Source: Christensenella sp. UBA3700 (lineage in GTDB: Bacteria; Bacillota; Clostridia; Christensenellales; UBA3700). From it: a stretch of 35,022 nucleotides of DNA. The notes below the pieces were generated by a model that was not told where the DNA came from, searched no databases, and saw nothing but the letters and a program-made list of their open reading frames with translations. The position numbers and the translations under genes were made by a program. Below are positions 16,865-26,293 of this stretch, piece after piece; position 1 is the first letter of the stretch, and each line of letters begins with the position of its first letter. The stretch lies in contig DFIJ01000067.1 of assembly GCA_002372775.1 (NCBI GenBank), forward strand, positions 1 through 35,022, read 5' to 3'.

Positions 16865-18035
16865 AGTTATTTTATTAAGAATTGGCGAGATTTTCTTAAA
16901 AGGAAAGAATAAGAGCTATTTTGATTCAGTATTAATTAATAATATTAAAAGACAGTTAACAGGAATTAATTATAAATTCCTAAAGAGTCAAAATAGATAT
17001 TATATTGAAGACTATTCAGAATTCGAGCAAGATGAAATTGTAGATAGATTACAAAAGGTTTTTGGCCTTCATTCTTTATCTATTGCTACTAAGGTAGCAA
17101 CATCGTTAGATAATATTAGAGATAATATCTTAGAATATGCTCCAAATCCAGGACAAACATTTAGAGTTTCATGTACAAGAGCAGATAAGACATTCCCTGT
17201 GAAATCATTTGAACTTGCTGGTAAAATGGGCGGATATATCTTATCTAAGGTGGATAATCTAAAAGTTGATTTACATAATCCAGAAGTAGATGTAAATGTA
17301 GATATCAGAGAAAGGGGATATACATATATCTTCTCAAACAAAATTCCTGGTGCTATGGGTATGCCAGTAGGTGTGTCAGGAAAAGGTATGCTATTGCTTA
17401 GTGGTGGTTTTGATTCGCCTGTAGCAGGCTGGAGAATGGCAAGACGTGGTATGAGTATATCAGCAATTCATTTCCATTCTTATCCTCATACAAGTTTACA
17501 AGCAAAGCAAAAAGTAATCGATCTTGCACAAGTTATGACAAAGTATTGCCAAGATATAAGATTATATGTTGTTCCATTTACACAAATTCAAGAAGCAATT
17601 CATGAGAAATGTAGAGAAGACTTCATGATAACAATCATGAGAAGAATTATGATTATGATTGCCGAAAGAATCGCTAATAAAGATGGTTGTGGTGCTTTAA
17701 TCACTGGTGAGAGTTTAGCTCAAGTAGCATCTCAAACAGTTCAATCTATAACATCAACAAATGAGGCTGTTGAATTACTTCCAGTATTTAGACCCCTTAT
17801 TGGTATGGATAAATATGAGATTATAGATACTGCAGAAAAGATTGGAACAGCAAAACTATCAGAACTTCCATATCCAGATTGCTGTACAGTGTTCTTGCCA
17901 GAATATCCAGTAATTAAACCAAAGCTTGAAACTTCAATTTCTGAACAAGCCAAGATTGAAAATGTTGAAGAACTAATCAATTGGGCTATTGAAAACACAG
18001 AAATTATAGATTTAAAGTCAGAGTACGAAAAATAG
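16857..18035 (+). CDS. thiI: tRNA 4-thiouridine synthetase ThiI (lacks rhodanese domain)
   Basis: This 392-residue enzyme activates U8 of tRNA with ATP and replaces O4 with sulfur. It has an N-terminal ferredoxin-like domain, a THUMP domain (about 55-165) and a PP-loop ATPase with SGGFDSP at 182-188. The conserved DCCTVF segment holds Cys342 and Cys343, one of which should receive sulfur. It ends without the C-terminal rhodanese domain found in the E. coli protein. In Bacillus the same short form works with a dedicated desulfurase, and such a gene overlaps this one by 8 nt. The start matches the usual N terminus of the family. Confidence 0.96.
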   Translation: MSKVILLRIGEIFLKGKNKSYFDSVLINNIKRQLTGINYKFLKSQNRYYIEDYSEFEQDEIVDRLQKVFGLHSLSIATKVATSLDNIRDNILEYAPNPGQTFRVSCTRADKTFPVKSFELAGKMGGYILSKVDNLKVDLHNPEVDVNVDIRERGYTYIFSNKIPGAMGMPVGVSGKGMLLLSGGFDSPVAGWRMARRGMSISAIHFHSYPHTSLQAKQKVIDLAQVMTKYCQDIRLYVVPFTQIQEAIHEKCREDFMITIMRRIMIMIAERIANKDGCGALITGESLAQVASQTVQSITSTNEAVELLPVFRPLIGMDKYEIIDTAEKIGTAKLSELPYPDCCTVFLPEYPVIKPKLETSISEQAKIENVEELINWAIENTEIIDLKSEYEK

Positions 18036-18134
18036 TGTTTTAGAAAGTAAATTTCTTAAATAGGGTAAAATTATTTTAAATTAATGCATTTTTCATAAAA
18101 CATAAGAAATAAATTGACTAAAATGAATATTGTA

Positions 18135-18173
18135 ATGAGGGTGATAACTAATAAGTGTCATCCTCATATTTTT
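18135..18173 (+). terminator. Intrinsic terminator of the mutS2-thiI operon
   Basis: ATGAGGGTGA (18135-18144) pairs with TCATCCTCAT (18158-18167) over 10 bp with one G-U pair. ATTTTTATT follows. Confidence 0.88.
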
Positions 18174-18174
18174 A

Positions 18175-18203
18175 TTGTTATTACGCGCGTTTATGTATAT
18201 AAT
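18175..18203 (+). promoter_or_regulatory. Promoter of the miaB-mutS-mutL-miaA operon
   Basis: TTGTTA (18175-18180) and TATAAT (18198-18203) are exactly 17 bp apart. The predicted start near 18210 leaves about 4 nt before the miaB ATG at 18214, where there is no Shine-Dalgarno. Confidence 0.75.
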
Positions 18204-18213
18204 AAGAGATGCT

Positions 18214-19542
18214 ATGGAAAAGAAATATAAAATTATAACTTACGGATGTCAAATGAACATCCATGAATCTGAAAAAGCTGCTGGTATCCTAGAAGATATG
18301 GGATATAGAGAAACTCAAGATGAGAAACAAGCAGATTTGATTTTGTTTAATACTTGTTGTATTAGAGATAATGCCGAACAAAAGGCATTTGGTAATATTG
18401 GTGCAGTAAAGCATCTTAAGAAGATTAATCCTAATCTAGTTATCGTAGTTATGGGTTGTATGACACAACAAAAGGGTGAAACAACAATCTTTAAAGAAAA
18501 ATATCCTTATGTAGATATCGTTCTTGGTACAAATAACTTAAATATGCTAGATACAGCATTAACTAAAGTTTTAGCTAATCCAAAGAGAAAACAATATCTT
18601 ATTGATCCTAACGATAGACCTGAAATCATCGAAGATGAGAGAGTATATAGAACATCAGGTACTAATGCTTGGTTAAATATTATGTACGGTTGTAACAACT
18701 TCTGTACATATTGTATTGTTCCTTACGTTAGAGGTAGAGAAAGATCAAGATCGATGGAAGCAATTATTGCTGAATTTAAATCTCTTGTTAAACAAGGATA
18801 TAAAGAAATCACATTACTTGGTCAAAATGTTAACTCATATGGTAATGATTTAAAAGACGGAAAGAGCACTTTTGCTGCATTACTTTCTGAATTAGATAAA
18901 GTTGAAGGTAAATATAGAATTAGATTTATGACTTCACATCCAAAGGATTTATCCGATGAAGTTATAGATATCATCGCAAATGGTACACATTTATGCCATT
19001 ATATTCATTTACCAATTCAATCTGGTTCAAATAAAGTACTTCAAAAGATGAATCGTCATTATACAAGAGAGTATTACTTAGATAGAATTGCAGCAATTAA
19101 GGCTAAAATCCCAGATTGTGGTATAACAACAGACTTAATGGTAGGTTTCCCATACGAAGAAGAGGAAGACTTCATGGATACCGTAGATATTGTTAGAAAA
19201 GTTGGGTATTCTTCTGCATTTACATTTATCTATTCAATGCGTCAAGGAACACCTGCAGCTACATGGCCACAAATTCCAGAAGAAGTATCAAAAGATAGAA
19301 TTATGCGCTTAATTAAAGAACAAAATGCTATGACTAAGAAGCTTTCTAAGGAATATGAGGGTAATACATACGAAGTATTAGTAGAAGATACAGTAGAGAA
19401 GAAGCCAGGATACGTTTGTGGTAGAACAGATTTTGGTAGATTAGTAACATTTGAAGGGGAACCTTCTCTTGTTGGACAATTTGTAAACGTAAAAATTAAT
19501 AGATCTCAATCAGCTTCATTATTCGGAGAGATTGTGAAATAA
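18214..19542 (+). CDS. miaB: tRNA (N6-isopentenyladenosine-37-C2)-methylthiotransferase MiaB
   Basis: This 442-residue radical-SAM methylthiotransferase converts i6A37 to ms2i6A37 in tRNAs reading UNN codons. The N-terminal domain has the three auxiliary-cluster cysteines Cys12 (YGCQMN), Cys48 (NTCC) and Cys82 (MGCM). The radical-SAM motif CNNFCTYC is Cys160, Cys164 and Cys167, and a TRAM domain ends the protein. I place the start at ATG 18214, where the family homology begins; an in-frame TTG at 18175 would put the start inside the -35 box. It leads an operon with mutS 9 nt downstream. Its substrate i6A is made by MiaA, encoded three genes later. Confidence 0.97.
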   Translation: MEKKYKIITYGCQMNIHESEKAAGILEDMGYRETQDEKQADLILFNTCCIRDNAEQKAFGNIGAVKHLKKINPNLVIVVMGCMTQQKGETTIFKEKYPYVDIVLGTNNLNMLDTALTKVLANPKRKQYLIDPNDRPEIIEDERVYRTSGTNAWLNIMYGCNNFCTYCIVPYVRGRERSRSMEAIIAEFKSLVKQGYKEITLLGQNVNSYGNDLKDGKSTFAALLSELDKVEGKYRIRFMTSHPKDLSDEVIDIIANGTHLCHYIHLPIQSGSNKVLQKMNRHYTREYYLDRIAAIKAKIPDCGITTDLMVGFPYEEEEDFMDTVDIVRKVGYSSAFTFIYSMRQGTPAATWPQIPEEVSKDRIMRLIKEQNAMTKKLSKEYEGNTYEVLVEDTVEKKPGYVCGRTDFGRLVTFEGEPSLVGQFVNVKINRSQSASLFGEIVK

Positions 19543-19551
19543 GGGGTAAAA

Positions 19552-22146
19552 ATGGCACTTTCTCCATTAATGCAATATTATTTGTCATTAAAGGAACAAT
19601 ATCCAGACACAATTATCTTGTGTAGACTTGGAGACTTCTATGAAGTCTTCTTTGAGGATGCTAAAACTGTTTCAGATATTTTAGATTTAACACTAACAGG
19701 TAGGGCATGTGGCTTAGAAGAGAGAGCTCCTATGTGTGGAGTTCCATTCCATGCACTTGATGCATACCTTCCAAAACTAATTCAAGCAGGTAAAAAAGTA
19801 GCAATATGCGAACAACTTTCAGATCCAGATAAAACACCTAAAGGTGAAATGGTTGAAAGAGGAATTATAAGAATTGTTACACCAGGTACAGTTATAGAAG
19901 ATACTATATTATCTGAAAAAGATAATAACTATTTAGCTTCTGTATACGCAAACGAGAAGGAATTCTCAATTTCCTGGGTAGATGTTTCGACAGGTGAATT
20001 TAATACATTACAATTGCCATTTAAGAGCTTTTCGGATTTAGAAGACTTGTTAATGACAATTAAACCTGCAGAAATTATCTGTAATGATGTGGTTTATCAA
20101 AATTGTAAAGGATTACAATCTGTTGCTATGGGAAAATTACCATCATTCCAAAGATATCCAGAACAATTATTTGATAGACAAACTGCATATAACAAACTAT
20201 TAAAGCAATTTAGAGTAGTATCATTGCAAATGTTTGAAATAGATAAATATCCATTATCTATATCATCTGCAGGTGCTTTAATAGATTACGTAATTGCTAC
20301 TCAAAAAAGAGATTTATGGCATATTAGCTCAATTAAATTCATAAAAACTAATGAATATCTAACAATAGATTCTACAGCTATGAGAAATCTAGAACTTGTC
20401 GAATCTATGAGAGATGGATCAAAAAGAGCAACTCTTTTAGGCGTTTTAGATAAAACTAAAACTGCAATGGGCGCTAGAAATCTAAAGCAATGGATTGAAA
20501 GACCTTTAAGAAATCCAATAAAGATTAATGAAAGATTGGATGCAGTAGAGGAATTAACAAAGAGCACAAAGATTAGAAACAATTTATACGAAGTATTATC
20601 ACAAGTTAGAGATATAGAAAGATTATCTTCTCGTGTTGTTTATGGTAATCCATCTCCAAGAGATTTCTTAGCAATCGCTTCATCTTTAGAGATTTTGCCA
20701 AGTATTAAGGCCTTAATATCTACTTTATCTTCAAAAATGATAAAAGATATTAACGAAAGTATTAATCCGCTTACAGACCTATATAATTTGCTACACTCAG
20801 CAATTGATGAGGATTGCAATATCTTAATCAGAGAAGGTGGATTCATTAAAAAAGGCTTTAATAAAGAGCTTGATGAATATAAAGAAGCTTCAACTCAAGG
20901 AAAGACATGGCTTGCTGAACTTGAAGCAAGAGAAAGAGAAACTACAGGTATTAAGACTCTAAAAGTTGGTTTTAATAAAGTATTTGGATATTACATTGAG
21001 ATTTCAAAAGGTGCAGTAGATAAGGCTCCAATGAATTATGTAAGAAAACAAACACTTACAACTGGGGAGAGATACATAACAGAAGAGTTAAAAGAGATTG
21101 AAGATAAATTATTAGGTGCAGCTGAAAAGGGAATTGCACTAGAAATTGAATTATTCAATCAAATTAAAGATGTAGTTCTTGAGAATATTCCTACATTATT
21201 GAAAGTTTCTAATGCTATTGCTGATTTAGATACATTGTTAGCTTTAGCAGTAGTCGCTATAAAGAATGGTTATGTTAAACCAAATATCGGGGATAAAGTA
21301 GATAAAATTGATATTATCGATGGTAGACATCCAGTTGTTGAACAAATATCTAAAGGAAACTTCGTTCCAAACAGTACACTTTTAGATAACTGGTCAAATA
21401 GAACAATGCTTATTACTGGACCTAATATGTCAGGTAAGAGTACTTATATGAGACAAGTGGCATTAATTACAATAATGGCTCATATGGGATCATTTGTTCC
21501 TGCTAAAAAGGCAGATATTGCCTTGACAGATAGGGTATTTACAAGAATAGGTGCTTCAGATGATTTAGCATTTGGACAATCTACATTTATGGTAGAAATG
21601 ATAGAAGTTGCTACAATTTTGCAAAATGCCACTTTAAACAGCTTACTAATTCTTGATGAAATTGGTAGAGGAACATCTACATTTGATGGACTTGCTATAG
21701 CAAGAGCAGTTATTGAGGATATATCTCAAAGAATTAGATGTAGAACTTTATTCTCAACTCACTATCATGAACTTACAGAACTTGAAGGTTTGCTTGGCGG
21801 TATTAAGAACTATAAAGTTCTAGCTGCTGAAAAAGATAAAGGAATCGTATTCTTACATAAGATTATGCCAGGTGGAACAAATAAGAGCTTTGGCGTTGAG
21901 GTTGCTAAGCTTGCAGGACTTCCACAAACTGTAATAAAAAGAGCAAAAGAAGTGCAAAAACTTCTAGAAAAGATAGCTGTTTCTACACAAGCAAAGACAG
22001 AAACAGATGAAGAAACATTATTAGACATATCAAAGAATAACGAGCTAAAGGCTATGTTATCTAAAATTGATATGGATACATTATCTCCAATTCAAGCTTT
22101 TGCTCAATTGCAAGAATTGGTAGATTTGGCCAAAAGGGAGAATTAG
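19552..22146 (+). CDS. mutS: DNA mismatch repair protein MutS
   Basis: This 864-residue protein recognises base mismatches and small loops. The mismatch-contacting Phe-x-Glu is Phe29-Tyr30-Glu31 in GDFYEVF. Connector, core/lever and clamp domains follow, then the ATPase with Walker A GPNMSGKST at 623-631 and Walker B at Asp702-Glu703 followed by the GRGTSTFDG segment. A helix-turn-helix dimerisation region lies before the C terminus. Length is normal. AAGGGG precedes the ATG. mutL starts 3 nt after its stop, so the two partners are probably made together. Confidence 0.98.
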   Translation: MALSPLMQYYLSLKEQYPDTIILCRLGDFYEVFFEDAKTVSDILDLTLTGRACGLEERAPMCGVPFHALDAYLPKLIQAGKKVAICEQLSDPDKTPKGEMVERGIIRIVTPGTVIEDTILSEKDNNYLASVYANEKEFSISWVDVSTGEFNTLQLPFKSFSDLEDLLMTIKPAEIICNDVVYQNCKGLQSVAMGKLPSFQRYPEQLFDRQTAYNKLLKQFRVVSLQMFEIDKYPLSISSAGALIDYVIATQKRDLWHISSIKFIKTNEYLTIDSTAMRNLELVESMRDGSKRATLLGVLDKTKTAMGARNLKQWIERPLRNPIKINERLDAVEELTKSTKIRNNLYEVLSQVRDIERLSSRVVYGNPSPRDFLAIASSLEILPSIKALISTLSSKMIKDINESINPLTDLYNLLHSAIDEDCNILIREGGFIKKGFNKELDEYKEASTQGKTWLAELEARERETTGIKTLKVGFNKVFGYYIEISKGAVDKAPMNYVRKQTLTTGERYITEELKEIEDKLLGAAEKGIALEIELFNQIKDVVLENIPTLLKVSNAIADLDTLLALAVVAIKNGYVKPNIGDKVDKIDIIDGRHPVVEQISKGNFVPNSTLLDNWSNRTMLITGPNMSGKSTYMRQVALITIMAHMGSFVPAKKADIALTDRVFTRIGASDDLAFGQSTFMVEMIEVATILQNATLNSLLILDEIGRGTSTFDGLAIARAVIEDISQRIRCRTLFSTHYHELTELEGLLGGIKNYKVLAAEKDKGIVFLHKIMPGGTNKSFGVEVAKLAGLPQTVIKRAKEVQKLLEKIAVSTQAKTETDEETLLDISKNNELKAMLSKIDMDTLSPIQAFAQLQELVDLAKREN

Positions 22147-22149
22147 CCA

Positions 22150-24075
22150 ATGAAGAAAATTAATCAACTAGATCCTTCTGTTTATAATCTTATAAGCGCA
22201 GGTGAAGTTGTTGAGAATCCAGCTTCTGTTATTAAAGAGTTAGTAGATAACTCTATTGATGCTGGTGCGAGTGAAATTACAATTTCCATCGAAGAAGGTG
22301 GAATTAAGAAAATTCAAATTATAGACAATGGTGAGGGTATAGATAAAGAAGATATTCATTTAACATATCAACCTCACGCAACATCAAAACTAAAAAGCGC
22401 TGCAGATTTAAGCTCAATATCGACTCTAGGTTTTAGAGGAGAGGCTTTGGCATCTATTGCATCGGTTTCTCATTTAACTGTTGCTTCTAACCCTAAAAAC
22501 GGCGAAGGAATAGGATACTTTGTTAAAGTAAGCGGTGGAGTTGTTGAAGAAGAAGGGGATATTGGAATGAATATTGGTACATCAATTACTGTTGATGATT
22601 TATTCTACAATACTCCAGTTAGATTAAAATTCTTGAAAACACCAAAACAAGAAGAATCTCTTGTTAAGAATAAGGTGATTTCTTTAATATTCTCAAATCC
22701 AGATGTTAAATTTAAATTGATAATAGATGGTGAAGTAGAATTACAAACAGCAGGTGGCCTTGAAGATGCTATATACGAAGTATATGGTACAGAAGTATCT
22801 AATAATTTAATTCCTTTTGATCATTCGTTTGGAAATTATAGGGCATACGGTTATACATCAAATCCAGAATATATAAAACATAATAAACAATATCAAACAG
22901 TAATAGTTAACGGAAGACCAATAACAAACCAAAACATTGCATTAGCTGTTATGCAAGCGTATGGAAATCTTTTAATGAAGAGAACATATCCTGTTTATGT
23001 TTTAAATATTGTAATGCCATTTGACGAGGTAGATGTAAACGTTCATCCAACTAAATCAGATGTTAGATTCCAAGATGCTCATAAGGTATTTTCTATAGTT
23101 TATCGTGCAATTTTGCAAGCTTTAGATACTCAAGAAAAAACCTTGGATTTATCGGCAATTTCAAAAGATGAACAAAATAATGAACAAGAAAAGCAAACAA
23201 ACGTTCAACATAAAAACGAACAAATGTTTAACGATATGTACAATGCTTCTTTGCATTATGAAACTGTCCCTAATTCATATCAAAATTCTGACATAAATAA
23301 GAATTCTAATTTACAAAATGTTATGGATTCTTTATTAAACAAAAACTCTAATTTAGAAAACAGCCAAAAATCGTCTATAGAAAATTATTCTATTTCGAAG
23401 AGTATTCTACAAAAAGCTAATAACTCGTATTCTAATTTAGAAAATGATAATAATTTTGATGAAGAAACAATTCTAAATAATATCAAAAATGAAGATGTTC
23501 CATTAACATATACAGTTCTTGGACAATTATTTGAAACATTTTTAGTAATTCAAGATGGGCCATATGCATATTTAATTGATCAACATGCATGTCATGAGAA
23601 ATTCTTGTATGAAAAGTGGATTGATTTAATGAATAGAAGAGAAATTGTATCTCAGCCATTATTCATACCATATGTATTTACATGCAATTCAAATCAATAT
23701 GATTTCATGAAGAATCTTAATAGTTCATTATCTGAACTTGGTTTTGAGATTGAAGAGTTTGGTGATTTAACATTTAAGATTAATGCAGTTCCAGCATTTT
23801 TATCTGAAATGAATTTAGACAAATTCTTTGAAGAGATATTAGTAGAAAAAAATGTTTTAGTTAATTTGAAAGCTTCAGATTTAATTAAAGATAAACTAGC
23901 TCAATGGGCTTGTAAGGCTGCTGTAAAAGCTGGAGATTCTTTGTCTGATGCACAAGTTAGAGAATTGTTTAGACAAATGAAAAATAACGTTCCAATGCAA
24001 TGTCCACATGGTCGTCCATGTATATTCACATTCACAAGAACGGATTTAGATAAATTATTTAAGAGAATTGAGTAA
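22150..24075 (+). CDS. mutL: DNA mismatch repair protein MutL with endonuclease motif
   Basis: This 641-residue protein has an N-terminal GHKL ATPase (about 1-330) with the DNGEGI and GFRGEAL motifs, and a C-terminal dimerisation domain with the metal-binding endonuclease motif DQHAxxExxxxE (Asp477 to Glu488). Further nuclease-site segments are ACKAAVKAG and the CPHGRP near the end. This is the nicking type of MutL used where no MutH exists. The linker (about 335-450) is rich in Asn, Gln and Ser and contains a degenerate 14-residue tandem repeat. GGGAG precedes the ATG, and miaA overlaps its stop by 1 nt. Confidence 0.97.
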   Translation: MKKINQLDPSVYNLISAGEVVENPASVIKELVDNSIDAGASEITISIEEGGIKKIQIIDNGEGIDKEDIHLTYQPHATSKLKSAADLSSISTLGFRGEALASIASVSHLTVASNPKNGEGIGYFVKVSGGVVEEEGDIGMNIGTSITVDDLFYNTPVRLKFLKTPKQEESLVKNKVISLIFSNPDVKFKLIIDGEVELQTAGGLEDAIYEVYGTEVSNNLIPFDHSFGNYRAYGYTSNPEYIKHNKQYQTVIVNGRPITNQNIALAVMQAYGNLLMKRTYPVYVLNIVMPFDEVDVNVHPTKSDVRFQDAHKVFSIVYRAILQALDTQEKTLDLSAISKDEQNNEQEKQTNVQHKNEQMFNDMYNASLHYETVPNSYQNSDINKNSNLQNVMDSLLNKNSNLENSQKSSIENYSISKSILQKANNSYSNLENDNNFDEETILNNIKNEDVPLTYTVLGQLFETFLVIQDGPYAYLIDQHACHEKFLYEKWIDLMNRREIVSQPLFIPYVFTCNSNQYDFMKNLNSSLSELGFEIEEFGDLTFKINAVPAFLSEMNLDKFFEEILVEKNVLVNLKASDLIKDKLAQWACKAAVKAGDSLSDAQVRELFRQMKNNVPMQCPHGRPCIFTFTRTDLDKLFKRIE

Positions 24076-24980
24076 TGAACAAGATAATTATTATTGCAGG
24101 ACCAACAGCATCAGGAAAAAGTGCATTAGCAGTTAAGATTGCTAAAGAGCTTGATAGCGAAATTATTTCATGTGATAGCATGCAAATCTACAGAAAAATG
24201 AATGTAGGTACAGCTAAAGTCACAAAAGAAGAAATGGACGGCGTTATCCATCATATGATAGATATTGTTAATCCAGATGAAGATTATTCTGTTAATGATT
24301 ATGCTAAACAAGCAAAACACATTATTGATGATCTTCATAAAAGAGGCAAGATTCCAGTAATTGTTGGAGGAACAGGTCTTTATATTGATTCGCTTTTATA
24401 TCCATTAACAATGGGCGCAAAAGACGATGCAGTTAGATTAAAGCTTCAAGAAGAATTAGCTAACTTTGGTCCAGAAGAAATGCACAAGCGTTTACAGGAA
24501 ATTGATCCACAAGAGGCTGAGAAAGTTCATGCTAATAATACAAAGAGAGTTTTAAGAGCTTTAGAGATTTATCAACTTACAGGAAAGATTAAGAGTGAAC
24601 AAGAAGATAGAGAAAAAGAACTTAATTACGATACATTGTTAATCTGTTTATCGCCAGAAAGAGATACATTATATGGCAGAATCAATCATCGTGTTGATGT
24701 AATGTTTTTAAATGGTTTAGCACGTGAAGTAGAAGAATTAATAAACGATGGATATAATTTCGATATGCAATCTATGAAAGCTATTGGATATAAAGAGTTT
24801 AAAGATTACTTCGTTAATAAATTAACAATAGAAGAAGTGAAGGATTTAATCAAATTAAATTCTCGCCATTATGCAAAACGCCAAATAACTTGGCTTAAAC
24901 GTTACGAATTTGCAAATTGGTTTGAAAATTCCACTGATAATAAGATATTTGATTTAGTTAAAAAGTTTCGTGAGGAATAA
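24075..24980 (+). CDS. miaA: tRNA dimethylallyltransferase MiaA
   Basis: This 301-residue enzyme transfers a dimethylallyl group to N6 of A37 in tRNA, the step before MiaB. The P-loop GPTASGKSA is at 8-16. DSMQIYRKMNVGTAK, the HHMIDIVNPDE segment and GGTGLYI match the conserved family blocks in order. The start codon shares one base with the mutL stop. Together with miaB this operon encodes both steps from A37 to ms2i6A37. Length is normal. hfq, often next to miaA in Bacillota, is not present here. Confidence 0.97.
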   Translation: MNKIIIIAGPTASGKSALAVKIAKELDSEIISCDSMQIYRKMNVGTAKVTKEEMDGVIHHMIDIVNPDEDYSVNDYAKQAKHIIDDLHKRGKIPVIVGGTGLYIDSLLYPLTMGAKDDAVRLKLQEELANFGPEEMHKRLQEIDPQEAEKVHANNTKRVLRALEIYQLTGKIKSEQEDREKELNYDTLLICLSPERDTLYGRINHRVDVMFLNGLAREVEELINDGYNFDMQSMKAIGYKEFKDYFVNKLTIEEVKDLIKLNSRHYAKRQITWLKRYEFANWFENSTDNKIFDLVKKFREE

Positions 24981-24985
24981 TATAT

Positions 24986-26221
24986 ATGATTATTAATCAA
25001 AATGTTCTAGATTTTGTTGAAAAATCTGAAGAAAAAGTAAGAAAAGAATTTAAATATGTTGATGATGTTGCTTTATATAACCAAAATAAGGTTTTAGATG
25101 CATTTAGACAATGTGAAGTTGGTCTAAGACATTTATCTCAAACAAATGGATATGGATATGACGATATAGGAAGAGATACATTATGCAAAATATTTGCTTT
25201 AACATTCCATGCAGAAGCTGCAGTAGTATCTCCATTAATCGTATCAGGAACACACGCCTTAACATTAATGCTACAAAGCGTATTAAGACCAGGAGACGAA
25301 TTAATTGCAGTTACTGGCGCTCCATATGATACTTTAATGCAAACAATATCTGGAGAAGGCAATGGATCTTTAAAAGATTTTGGTATCACATATAAGCAAG
25401 TAAACCTAAAAGATAACGATTTTGATTTAGAAGGAATTAAAAACGCAATCTCTTCAAAGACAAAAGCAATCTTTATGGGAAGATCAAGAGGATATGAATG
25501 GAGAGATGCTTTATCTATTGAACAAATAGAAAGAGCTTGTAAGTTCATTAAAGAGATTAATGAAAACATTATCATCCTTTGTGATAACTGCTATGGCGAA
25601 TTCATGGATACAAGAGAACCCGTAGAAGTAGGCGCAGATTTAATGGCTGGATCTTTAATTAAGAATCCAGGCGGTGGATTAGCTCCAACTGGCGGATATA
25701 TATGCGGTAAGCAAAAGTATGTAGAACAAGTTGGATATAGATTGACATCTCCATCTATTGGTATGGAAGTTGGTTCATATGCATATGGCTATAAGGATTT
25801 CTATCAAGGTTTCTTCCTAGCACCTCATACTGTTGCTAATGCTGTAAAAGGTTCAATTTTATTTGGCCAAGTATTTGAAGATTTAGGATTTGAAACAATG
25901 CCAAAGCCTACATCAAAGAATAACGATATTATTCGTTCTATAAAGTTTGATACAGAAGAACAACTAATTGCGTTCTGTAGATCAATTCAAGAGATATCAC
26001 CAATAGACAGTAATTTAACTTTATTCCCATGGGATATGCCTGGATATGAAGATCAAGTTATTATGGCTGCTGGTACATTTGTTGCTGGTGCTTCAATTGA
26101 GCTTAGTGCTGATTCGCCAATTAAAAAGCCATATATTGCTTATCTACAAGGTGGACTTACATATGAACACGTAAAGCTTGCTTGTATGTATTGTTTAAAT
26201 AAACTAGGATTAATTAAATAG
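24986..26221 (+). CDS. Methionine gamma-lyase family protein (YnbB-like, PLP-dependent)
   Basis: This 411-residue protein has a fold type I PLP enzyme layout. Lys226 in LIKNPGGGLAPTGGY is the likely Schiff-base lysine, and the CDNCYGEF segment before it would carry the Asp that contacts the PLP ring nitrogen. Members of this family, such as Bacillus YnbB, are named after methionine gamma-lyase and once after aluminium resistance; the physiological reaction is not settled. GAGGA precedes the ATG, 5 nt after the miaA stop. Linkage of this family to miaA/mutL is recurrent in Bacillota. Confidence 0.88.
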   Translation: MIINQNVLDFVEKSEEKVRKEFKYVDDVALYNQNKVLDAFRQCEVGLRHLSQTNGYGYDDIGRDTLCKIFALTFHAEAAVVSPLIVSGTHALTLMLQSVLRPGDELIAVTGAPYDTLMQTISGEGNGSLKDFGITYKQVNLKDNDFDLEGIKNAISSKTKAIFMGRSRGYEWRDALSIEQIERACKFIKEINENIIILCDNCYGEFMDTREPVEVGADLMAGSLIKNPGGGLAPTGGYICGKQKYVEQVGYRLTSPSIGMEVGSYAYGYKDFYQGFFLAPHTVANAVKGSILFGQVFEDLGFETMPKPTSKNNDIIRSIKFDTEEQLIAFCRSIQEISPIDSNLTLFPWDMPGYEDQVIMAAGTFVAGASIELSADSPIKKPYIAYLQGGLTYEHVKLACMYCLNKLGLIK

Positions 26222-26245
26222 TTTAGATATTGATATAATAAAAAC

Positions 26246-26276
26246 ATGGCCGCTAAGAACAAATCTTAACGGCCAT
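26246..26276. terminator. Terminator hairpin between convergent genes
   Basis: A 13-bp stem with one C-A mismatch (26246-26258 with 26264-26276, outer arm ATGGCCG/CGGCCAT) lies between the YnbB-like gene and lexA. Read on the minus strand it is followed by a run of T, so it should end lexA efficiently. The plus-strand side has only TTT, so it is a weaker terminator for the miaB operon. Confidence 0.85.
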
Positions 26277-26293
26277 TTGAATTCATATTTGAT

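Noticed and set aside
18114..18136. TTGACT as a promoter before miaB
   Set aside because: No -10 box lies at 16-18 bp, and a terminator stands between it and miaB. TTGTTA-17-TATAAT downstream is far better.
23217..23229. CGAAC-AAAT-GTTT, a near-perfect SOS-box match on the plus strand
   Set aside because: It lies inside the mutL linker coding sequence, far from any promoter, in AAC/GAA/CAA-rich low-complexity codons, so chance is the simplest explanation.
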